Source: an uncultured Eubacteriales bacterium (GTDB lineage: Bacteria > Bacillota > Clostridia > Oscillospirales > Oscillospiraceae). Taken from it: 6,596 bases of DNA. The stretch is from positions 1 through 6,596 of the forward strand of contig URWG01000099.1 of NCBI GenBank assembly GCA_900551495.1, read 5' to 3'. Below are positions 1 to 5,078 of the stretch, piece by piece; within the stretch, counting starts at the first letter, position 1, and the number at the start of each line of letters is the position of its first letter. Under the pieces are notes generated by a model, which was given only the letters and a program-made list of their open reading frames with translations, searched no databases and was not told the DNA's origin. The position numbers were made by a program, and so were the translations under genes.

Positions 1-78
1 CGTGGCCACCCCGAAAACCCCTACAAAAAACTGAGCCGACCTCGGGGTGCTGCAAAGCGCCCCGGACCCTATACATAA
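1..78 (+). CDS. Possible C-terminal end of an upstream gene (partial, unidentified)
   Basis: Frame 1 is open from the window edge to a TAA at 76-78, giving a short basic, proline-rich tail that ends in GAAKRPGPYT. The stop lies 12 nt before the nusB ATG and overlaps the nusB ribosome binding site, which suits the tight packing of the genes downstream. In many Clostridia the genes before nusB encode Asp23/Gls24-type or DUF2273 envelope proteins, but 25 residues of low-complexity tail cannot be assigned to either. Frame 2 stops at 32-34 and frame 3 runs on into nusB, so the choice of frame rests on spacing alone. This could equally be non-coding leader. Confidence 0.3.
   Translation, partial: RGHPENPYKKLSRPRGAAKRPGPYT
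43..64 (+). other. GC-rich hairpin upstream of nusB
   Basis: CGGGGTGC at 43-50 pairs with GCGCCCCG at 57-64 (seven Watson-Crick pairs and one G-U) around the six-base loop TGCAAA. No run of T follows, so it does not look like an intrinsic terminator. The strand 42-49 is also perfectly complementary to CACCCCGA at 7-14, so the two stems exclude each other. The hairpin ends 12 nt before the nusB Shine-Dalgarno sequence. Any regulatory role is inference. Confidence 0.4.
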
Positions 79-83
79 AGGAG
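77..83 (+). promoter_or_regulatory. nusB ribosome binding site
   Basis: AAAGGAG lies 7 nt before the ATG at 91. This fixes that ATG as the nusB start. Confidence 0.8.
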
Positions 84-90
84 AACCCCT

Positions 91-546
91 ATGACACGTT
101 CCAACGCCCGCGAATTGGCGGCACATCTGATCTACGAACAGGATTACACCGGTGAAACGGCGGGCGATGCCATCGCGCACCGTATGGACCGCGCATATTA
201 CGACGCGCTTGCCGCCGAAAACGAGGTCTATGCCGAGCGTCCGAGCAAGAAGCAGCTTGCCTATATTCAGACGTGCGTCAGCGGCGTTGCGGAGCACGCG
301 CAGGAGCTGGACAGCCTGATCGCACAGTATTCGATCGGCTGGAATCTGCACCGCATCTCCCGCTTTACCAAGGCGGCGCTTCGTCTGGCGATTTTCGAGA
401 TTCTCTATGTGGACGACGTTCCGACCGGCGTTGCCATCAACGAATGTGTCGAGCTGACGCGGAAGTATGAGGACGAGGAGGTCGTTTCCTTTGTCAACGG
501 TATCCTCGGCTCCTTCGTGCGCGGGCTGAAGGAGCGGGAGCAATGA
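91..546 (+). CDS. nusB: Transcription antitermination factor NusB
   Basis: NusB is a small all-helical RNA-binding protein. With NusE (ribosomal protein S10) it binds boxA of rRNA leaders and helps RNA polymerase read through the rRNA operons. The 151-residue product is at the usual family length. It shows the family pattern of an N-terminal SNARELAAHLIYEQDY helix (residues 4-19), then in the C-terminal half the conserved run from LRLAIFEILY (97-106) through DDVPTGVAINECVELTRKY (108-126) to SFVNGILGSF (133-142). A good SD supports the start at 91. The stop overlaps the next start as ATGA at 543-546, so the two genes are probably translationally coupled. It is the first complete gene of a five-gene overlapping run with xseA, xseB and ispA, a common setting for nusB in Firmicutes. 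I see nothing unusual in the protein. Confidence 0.95.
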   Translation: MTRSNARELAAHLIYEQDYTGETAGDAIAHRMDRAYYDALAAENEVYAERPSKKQLAYIQTCVSGVAEHAQELDSLIAQYSIGWNLHRISRFTKAALRLAIFEILYVDDVPTGVAINECVELTRKYEDEEVVSFVNGILGSFVRGLKEREQ

Positions 547-1469
547 CCGTCCTCGGCTTTGATACCAGCAATTATACCACCTCTGTCGCTGCCTTTGACG
601 GCGCACAGGGGTGGAATGTCTCGCGTCTTTTGGACGTTGCCGAGGGAACGCTCGGTCTGCGCCAGAGCGACGCGCTTTTTTCACATATCAAACGCCTGCC
701 GGAATTGACCGACAGGCTGTTTTCGGATATGGGCGCGGCGGCGCTGTCCGCTGTCGGCGCGAGCACCCGCCCGCGTGCGGTCGAAGGCTCGTATATGCCG
801 TGCTTTTTGGCGGGCAGCTCACAGGCGCAGGTCCTGAGCAGCGCGCTGAACGTGCCGTTTTTCGCCTTTTCCCATCAGCAGGGACATATTGCCGCGTCGC
901 TTTATTCCTCGGGACATATGGAGCTGATGGACACGCCGCATTTGGCATGGCACCTCTCCGGCGGCACGACCGAGCTGCTGTACGTCACGCCCGAGGGTGT
1001 CGGCGTCCATGCGGAAAAGCTCGGCGGTACGACGGACATCTCCGCGGGACAGCTTATCGACCGCACCGGCAAGCTGCTGGGGCTGCGCTTTCCTGCGGGA
1101 AAGGCGCTGGATGCCCTGAGTGCCGAGGCGGAGAACGACGACTTTTTCCGCGTCAAGGTCCACGGCACGGAATTTTCCCTTTCGGGCGTTCAAAACAAGG
1201 TCGAGCAGTATCGCGGCACCCCGTCCGAGACGGCGCGGTTTGCCCTGCTGACGCTCATCGACACGATTTACCGCGCGACCGAGAACGCACTGCGGCAGTA
1301 TCCCGCGTGCAAGGTCGTTTTTGCGGGCGGTGTTGCCTCGAATTCTCTGCTGCGGCAGCGCTGCGCCGGACTTCCGTCCGTGTTCTGCCCGCCGCAGTAC
1401 GCCACGGACAACGCACTCGGTATCGCTGTGCTGACATGGAGGGCGCTCAATGCAGCAAATGATTTATGA
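543..1469 (+). CDS. TsaD/Kae1-like ASKHA-fold protein (peptidase M22 family paralogue)
   Basis: This 308-residue protein belongs to the TsaD/Kae1/YgjD family, whose canonical member adds the threonylcarbamoyl group to A37 of ANN-decoding tRNAs. Family landmarks are present: an N-terminal phosphate loop (GFDTSNYTTS, 5-14), the metal-binding HxxxH (His111, His115), SGGTTEL (139-145), DISAGQLIDR (165-174), FSLSG (211-215), GGVASN (262-267) and a late TDN with Asp289 as the third metal ligand. It departs from true TsaD: it is about 30 residues shorter, the first loop lacks the usual CDET, and SGGHT reads SGGTT. Similar genes beside nusB in Clostridia are usually annotated peptidase M22 or O-sialoglycoprotein endopeptidase, names that rest on an old misassignment. 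I expect the genome to carry a standard tsaD elsewhere, so I withhold that symbol. The gene overlaps nusB by 4 nt and xseA by 20 nt. Its exact reaction is unknown. Confidence 0.85.
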   Translation: MTVLGFDTSNYTTSVAAFDGAQGWNVSRLLDVAEGTLGLRQSDALFSHIKRLPELTDRLFSDMGAAALSAVGASTRPRAVEGSYMPCFLAGSSQAQVLSSALNVPFFAFSHQQGHIAASLYSSGHMELMDTPHLAWHLSGGTTELLYVTPEGVGVHAEKLGGTTDISAGQLIDRTGKLLGLRFPAGKALDALSAEAENDDFFRVKVHGTEFSLSGVQNKVEQYRGTPSETARFALLTLIDTIYRATENALRQYPACKVVFAGGVASNSLLRQRCAGLPSVFCPPQYATDNALGIAVLTWRALNAANDL

Positions 1470-2664
1470 GGTCTCGCAGATCAATGAGTATCTGCGCTGC
1501 CGCTTTGAAGAAGATGGGTTTTTAAGCGACGTTCTCCTGCGGGGTGAGATCAGCAACTACAAGCTCTATCCCTCGGGGCACCACTATTTTTCCCTCAAGG
1601 ATGCGGGCGGCGCGATCCGCTGTGTGATGTTTCGCGGGAACGCCGTCCGTCTGCGCTTTCGTCCCGAAAACGGCATGAAGGTCATCGCGGGTGGGCGCAT
1701 CTCCGTCTATCCCCGCGACGGCGTGTATCAAGTATACTGCACAAGTCTCACGCCCGACGGGATCGGCGACCTGCACGTCGCCTTTGAGCAGCTCAAGCAG
1801 CGCTTGCAGGCGGAGGGCTTGTTCGCGCAGGAGCGCAAGAAGCCGCTGCCGCGCTATCCGCAGACGATTGCCATTATCACCTCGTCTGCAGGCGCCGCGC
1901 TGCAGGATATGCTGCGGATTTTGCGCAAGCGCTATCCGCTGACCCGCGTAAAGCTGCTTGCCGTCCGTGTCCAAGGCGCGGAGGCTCCCGCCGAAATTGC
2001 CGCCGCCATCGCCTATGCCAACCGCTTTCGCGTTGCCGATTTAATTATCACGGGGCGCGGCGGCGGCTCGATTGAGGACCTATGGGCGTTTAATGATGAA
2101 CGCGTCGCCTACGCGATCGCCGCCAGCGAGATTCCGATTATTTCCGCCGTCGGGCACGAGCCGGACGTGACGATCTCCGATTTTGTCGCCGATCTTCGCG
2201 CCGCAACGCCGTCCAACGCGGCGGAGCTTGCCGTGCCCGATCAGACGGAGCTGCGGGAGGCGCTGGACGCAAAGCTTGCCATGCTCTGCACGCTCATGAC
2301 CCGCCGCCTGCACCACGAGCGGCAGAGGGTCGATGCGCTTGCGCGATCTCGGTCCCTGCGCGACCCGTGCGCCTATCTGAATGACCGCCGTCTGCGTCTT
2401 GACTATACGCAGCAGCGCCTTGCCGCCGCCGCACGCAATGCCGTCGGGCAGCGGAGGGAGCATTTTGTCCGTCTCGCGGCGAAGCTTGACGCGATGAGTC
2501 CGCTGCGGGTGCTGGGACGCGGCTATACGCTGGTGCAAAATGACAAAAAGCGCGTAATCAAGAGTGTAAAGGATATTTCAGCAGGCGACGCCGTGACGAT
2601 CAGTCTTGCCGACGGCAGCGCCGATGCTGTAATTCAGGAGGTTTCCGAATGGAAGAAAAAATGA
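1450..2664 (+). CDS. xseA: Exodeoxyribonuclease VII large subunit
   Basis: XseA is the catalytic subunit of exonuclease VII, a cytoplasmic enzyme that degrades single-stranded DNA from both ends to oligonucleotides in repair. The 404-residue length is normal. An N-terminal OB-fold for DNA binding covers about residues 5-102 (LRGEISNYKLYPSGHHYFSL at 30-49). The catalytic domain follows, with IAIITSSAGAALQDML (140-155), GRGGGSIEDLWAFNDE (202-217) and SAVGHEPDVTISDFVADLRA (232-251). A long helical arm, likely coiled coil, covers about 265-345 and holds the small subunits. The end has the family's SPLRVLGRGYTLV (350-362). GHEPD replaces the GHETD of E. coli, which I believe is common in Clostridia. 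GGAGGG at 1438-1443, 6 nt before the ATG at 1450, decides the start over the ATG at 1459. The 20-nt overlap upstream and 16-nt overlap with xseB suggest coupled translation of the two subunits. Confidence 0.97.
   Translation: MQQMIYEVSQINEYLRCRFEEDGFLSDVLLRGEISNYKLYPSGHHYFSLKDAGGAIRCVMFRGNAVRLRFRPENGMKVIAGGRISVYPRDGVYQVYCTSLTPDGIGDLHVAFEQLKQRLQAEGLFAQERKKPLPRYPQTIAIITSSAGAALQDMLRILRKRYPLTRVKLLAVRVQGAEAPAEIAAAIAYANRFRVADLIITGRGGGSIEDLWAFNDERVAYAIAASEIPIISAVGHEPDVTISDFVADLRAATPSNAAELAVPDQTELREALDAKLAMLCTLMTRRLHHERQRVDALARSRSLRDPCAYLNDRRLRLDYTQQRLAAAARNAVGQRREHFVRLAAKLDAMSPLRVLGRGYTLVQNDKKRVIKSVKDISAGDAVTISLADGSADAVIQEVSEWKKK
2636..2641 (+). promoter_or_regulatory. xseB ribosome binding site inside xseA
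   Basis: AGGAGG is embedded in the last codons of xseA, 7 nt before the ATG at 2649. It decides that start over the in-frame ATG at 2661, which has only an A-rich stretch upstream. Confidence 0.8.
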
Positions 2665-2882
2665 ACTTCGAACAGTCCCTCGCGCGTTTGGACGAGATCG
2701 TCCGCCGCATGGAGCGGGGAGACGTTGCGCTTGATGAGGCGCTTTCTCTGTTTGAGGAGGGGACGGCGCTTGCAAAGTCCTGCAACAAGCTGCTGGACGA
2801 GGCGGAATTGAAGGTCGTTCGGCTCACGAAGGGCGCAGACGGCACACCGGTAGAAACGGAGCTGGACAATGAAACGGTTTGA
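2649..2882 (+). CDS. xseB: Exodeoxyribonuclease VII small subunit
   Basis: XseB has no catalytic site. Several copies form helical hairpins around the long arm of XseA and are needed for active exonuclease VII. The 77-residue product has the family signature: FEQSLARLDEIVRRMERGD (7-25) and LDEALSLFEEGTALAKSCNK (28-47), the two helices of the hairpin, then LDEAELKVVRL (49-59). The acidic C-terminal tail after residue 60 is variable in the family. It overlaps xseA by 16 nt and ispA by 14 nt. Since many XseB copies bind each XseA, a strong own SD inside xseA makes sense for keeping the small subunit in excess; that link is inference. Confidence 0.95.
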   Translation: MEEKMNFEQSLARLDEIVRRMERGDVALDEALSLFEEGTALAKSCNKLLDEAELKVVRLTKGADGTPVETELDNETV

Positions 2883-3735
2883 TACGGACGCGCGGCGCTA
2901 TACCGCACTAATTGAGGCATATCTCGCCGACTGCTTCCGTGAGGAGGCACCGCAGCAGGAGCTGTTTGACGCGATGCGCTACAGTCTCCTCGCCGGAGGA
3001 AAGCGCCTGCGCCCGATGCTGACGCTGGCGCTTTGCGAAATCTGCGGCGGCTCGGCGGAGGAGGCGCTGCCCTTTGCCGCCGCCGTTGAGATGGTCCATA
3101 CCTACAGTCTCATTCACGACGACCTGCCCTGCATGGACAATGACGATTACCGCCGCGGAAAGCCGACGAATCACAAGGTCTACGGCGAGGCTGTGGCAGT
3201 GCTGGCGGGCGACGCGCTTTTGACTGCCGCATTTTCGCAGCTTGCCGCCGCATCGCTCCCCGCCGAACGGGTAGTGCGTGCCGTCGATGCGCTGTCCCGC
3301 TGTGCCGGCGAGCTTGGCATGGTCGGCGGTCAGGTGCTGGACATCAACGCCGAGACGCGCCTCTGCACCGAGCAGGAGGTCTATGATATTCAGTCCCGCA
3401 AGACCGGTGCGCTGATCTCGGCTGCCTGTCGGCTCGGCGTGATTGCTGCGGGCGGTTCGGACGAGCAGCTTCGGTCTGCCGTGCGGTACGCCGAGGCGAT
3501 CGGTCTGGCGTTTCAGATCGAGGACGATATTCTCGACGTGATCGGCGACGAGAAAAAGCTCGGCAAGGCAACGGGTATGGATGAAGCAAAGAATACCTTC
3601 GTCCGTCTCTACGGCATCGAGCGCTGCCGCGTGATGATCGCCGAGCAGACTGAAATTGCACTTCAGGCGGCACAGGCGCTGAACGCACCGTTTTTGACGG
3701 AGCTTGCCGAAACGTTGCAGCATCGGGACCACTGA
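2869..3735 (+). CDS. ispA: Polyprenyl (farnesyl) diphosphate synthase
   Basis: This is a trans-prenyltransferase that condenses isopentenyl diphosphate with dimethylallyl and geranyl diphosphate to give farnesyl diphosphate, the precursor of undecaprenyl lipid carrier and quinone side chains. The 288-residue length is typical. Visible motifs are GGKRLRP (43-49, diphosphate binding), the first aspartate-rich motif DDLPCMDNDD (84-93, with the two-residue insert of bacterial farnesyl synthases), KTG (178-180) and the second aspartate-rich motif QIEDDILD (216-223). The YSLIH run just before the first motif matches E. coli IspA, favouring a C15 product, though geranylgeranyl synthase cannot be excluded by eye. 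The start at 2869 has GGAG at 2858-2861, 7 nt upstream, and overlaps xseB by 14 nt. In many Clostridia dxs follows this gene; here sigK follows instead. Confidence 0.95.
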   Translation: MKRFDTDARRYTALIEAYLADCFREEAPQQELFDAMRYSLLAGGKRLRPMLTLALCEICGGSAEEALPFAAAVEMVHTYSLIHDDLPCMDNDDYRRGKPTNHKVYGEAVAVLAGDALLTAAFSQLAAASLPAERVVRAVDALSRCAGELGMVGGQVLDINAETRLCTEQEVYDIQSRKTGALISAACRLGVIAAGGSDEQLRSAVRYAEAIGLAFQIEDDILDVIGDEKKLGKATGMDEAKNTFVRLYGIERCRVMIAEQTEIALQAAQALNAPFLTELAETLQHRDH

Positions 3736-3746
3736 AATTTTTCAAG

Positions 3747-3776
3747 GCATTTGGACTTGCAGGCGCGTCATACAGT
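3747..3776 (+). promoter_or_regulatory. Candidate sigma-E-type sporulation promoter for sigK
   Basis: CATACAGT at 3769-3776 matches the Bacillus sigma-E -10 consensus CATACAAT at 7 of 8 positions. GCATTTG at 3747-3753 fits the -35 pattern KMATATT at 5 of 7, with a 15-nt spacer, which is normal for sigma-E. The extended CATACAGTA also fits the sigma-K -10 form CATANNNTA, but the AC upstream (3755-3756) is too close for a sigma-K -35. Control of sigK by sigma-E, sometimes with sigma-K itself, is established in Bacillus. One caution: a start site about 7 nt downstream would give a leader of only about 10-12 nt. Confidence 0.5.
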
Positions 3777-3792
3777 AGACCGGAGGTGGTCT
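3777..3792 (+). promoter_or_regulatory. sigK ribosome binding site within a small hairpin
   Basis: GGAGGTGG at 3782-3789 is the SD for the sigK ATG at 3794. It is flanked by a perfect 5-bp inverted repeat, AGACC at 3777-3781 and GGTCT at 3788-3792, and an inner G-U pair (3782/3787) would leave GAGG as a four-base loop. GGACCACT at 3726-3733, across the ispA stop codon, can also pair with 3785-3792 (six Watson-Crick pairs and two G-U). The pairing is seen in the sequence; an effect on translation is inference. Confidence 0.5.
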
Positions 3793-3793
3793 G

Positions 3794-4480
3794 ATGTTAA
3801 GCGCGGCTGTATGGCTGGTGCTGAGCAGTATTCTGTATTCTCTGCGGCTCTCCAACGGAAGCGGCTCGTTTCCGAAGCCCCTGAGCGCCAAGGAGGAGCG
3901 GCATTATCTCGAGCTTGCCGCAGCAGGGGATCTTGACGCAAGAAATATTCTGATTGAGCGGAATCTGCGGCTGGTCGCTCATATCATGAAGAAATATTAC
4001 ACGCAGACCTCGGATCAGGAGGATCTGATCTCCATCGGGACGATCGGGCTGATTAAGGGAATTTCCACATATAACGCAGAGAAAGGCGCACGTCTTGCGA
4101 CCTACGCCGCGCGGTGCATCGAAAACGAAATTCTGATGTACTTCCGCGGGCAGAGAAAAAGCGCCGCCGACGTCTCCCTGTCGGAGCTGATTGAGACAGG
4201 GAAGGACGGCACGGCGCTTTCGCTCATGGACGTGATCTGCGCAGACGACGACCTGTTCGAGCAGATGTCGGATAAGGAGATCTACGCCCGCCTGTATCAG
4301 AAAATCGACGCCTGTCTTGAGCCGCGCGAGAGGGAAGTGATCGTCCTGCGCTACGGGCTGGGCAACCGCGAGCCGATGGCACAGCGGGAGATCGCGGCGC
4401 TTTGCGGGATCAGCCGCAGCTACGTCAGCCGCATCGAGAAAAAAGCGCTGCAAAAGCTGGAAAAGGCGCTCTCGGATTAG
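3794..4480 (+). CDS. sigK: RNA polymerase sporulation sigma factor sigma-K (pro-form)
   Basis: Sigma-K is the late mother-cell sigma factor that directs spore cortex, coat and mother-cell lysis genes. The 228-residue product has ARNILIERNLRLVAHI (49-64), EDLISIGTIGLIKGI (76-90) and LATYAARCIENEILMYFR (101-118) in region 2, and QREIAALCGISRSYVSRIEK (197-216) as the region 4 helix-turn-helix. RLVAHI and the FPKPLS entry (26-31) fit SigK better than SigE, and no spoIIGA precedes it. Residues 1-17 are a hydrophobic segment like the Bacillus pro-sequence, which tethers pro-sigma-K to the membrane until SpoIVFB cleaves near residue 20. The gene is continuous, with no skin-type element. The start at 3794 has a strong SD 4 nt upstream. 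The gene lies 58 nt after ispA behind a candidate sigma-E promoter, and 29 nt before the next gene. Confidence 0.92.
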   Translation: MLSAAVWLVLSSILYSLRLSNGSGSFPKPLSAKEERHYLELAAAGDLDARNILIERNLRLVAHIMKKYYTQTSDQEDLISIGTIGLIKGISTYNAEKGARLATYAARCIENEILMYFRGQRKSAADVSLSELIETGKDGTALSLMDVICADDDLFEQMSDKEIYARLYQKIDACLEPREREVIVLRYGLGNREPMAQREIAALCGISRSYVSRIEKKALQKLEKALSD

Positions 4481-4509
4481 CGTGCGGCGGTTACAAAGGG
4501 GAAGAAAGA

Positions 4510-5064
4510 ATGAACGCTTGGAAACATTTTTGCACCATCACCCACCATCGGCTTCTGGTGCGGAAGCACTGCTTCCGTGTCGGTCTGTATCGGCAGGGGC
4601 TGATCCACGATCTTTCCAAATACTCGTGGCAGGAATTCCGCAGCGGCATTAAATACTATCAGGGCACCCGCAGCCCGAATTCGCGCGAACGGGAGCTGAA
4701 CGGCTATTCCCTCGCTTGGATGCACCACAAGGGGCGCAACAAGCACCATTACGAATACTGGACCGACCTGAACATTCGGACGAAGCGTTACGAGCCTGTC
4801 CCAATGCCCCGAAACTATTTCACGGAGATGGTGATGGATCGCATTGCCGCCTGCAAGACCTATAACGGCGGTGCCTACACCGAAGCCGACCCGCTGAATT
4901 ATTTCATCAACTCTACAGAGTCGCGCGATACCTCCATGATGCACCCGCAGACGAAACGGGAGCTGCTGTTTCTGCTGACGATGCTCCGCGATAAGGGCGA
5001 GAAGGAGACCTTCCGCTTTATCCGCGAGGTCGTCCTGCGCGGCTTACCCTTTGCGGAGGAGTGA
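4510..5064 (+). CDS. DUF5662-like conserved protein with HD-hydrolase-like motif spacing
   Basis: The 184-residue product resembles the DUF5662 family of uncharacterised proteins found in gut Clostridia; this is recognition by eye. Histidines and aspartates recur in an order like HD-domain metal phosphohydrolases: His12-His13, LIHDLSKYS with His33-Asp34, WMHHKGRNKHHYEYW with His72-His73 and His79-His80, and EMVMDRIAA with Asp110. The pattern suggests a helical metal site, but the substrate is unknown and the link to HD enzymes is inference. The second half is charged and helical, with no signal peptide or membrane segment, so it should be cytoplasmic. The start at 4510 is chosen because AAGGGG at 4496-4501 lies 8 nt upstream; the same frame extends back to an ATG at 4402 inside sigK, without support. 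It sits 29 nt after sigK and 14 nt before glpK, so the three may share a transcript. Confidence 0.75.
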   Translation: MNAWKHFCTITHHRLLVRKHCFRVGLYRQGLIHDLSKYSWQEFRSGIKYYQGTRSPNSRERELNGYSLAWMHHKGRNKHHYEYWTDLNIRTKRYEPVPMPRNYFTEMVMDRIAACKTYNGGAYTEADPLNYFINSTESRDTSMMHPQTKRELLFLLTMLRDKGEKETFRFIREVVLRGLPFAEE

Positions 5065-5069
5065 AAGGA
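5064..5069 (+). promoter_or_regulatory. glpK ribosome binding site
   Basis: AAAGGA lies 9 nt before the ATG at 5079 and favours that start. The in-frame GTG at 5061 has a GGAGGA directly against it with no spacer, so it is unlikely to be used. Confidence 0.7.
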
Positions 5070-5078
5070 CGAAGAAAA

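Noticed and set aside
43..70. Intrinsic terminator before nusB
   Set aside because: The hairpin is strong but is followed by a C- and A-rich stretch with no T run.
611..1462. Second plus-strand frame of 283 codons within the TsaD-like gene
   Set aside because: Its Arg/Gly/Ala-rich translation is typical of a +1 shadow in GC-rich DNA, while the other frame carries all TsaD-family motifs.
2908..3732. Minus-strand open frame of 274 codons opposite ispA
   Set aside because: Antisense shadow of a well-conserved gene, with no family motif or ribosome binding site that I could see.
3751..3776. Vegetative sigma-A promoter (TTGGAC and TACAGT) before sigK
   Set aside because: The spacer is only 14 nt and both boxes are weak; the sigma-E reading fits better.
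3751..3936. Short plus-strand frame of 61 codons overlapping the sigK start
   Set aside because: It crosses the promoter region, re-reads sigK in another frame and shows no recognisable product.
3797..4453. Minus-strand open frame of 218 codons opposite sigK
   Set aside because: Antisense shadow; the plus-strand product is an unmistakable sigma factor.
4402..4509. N-terminal extension of the DUF5662-like gene into sigK
   Set aside because: The added 36 residues re-read the sigK helix-turn-helix in another frame and have no SD, whereas the ATG at 4510 has a well-placed AAGGGG.
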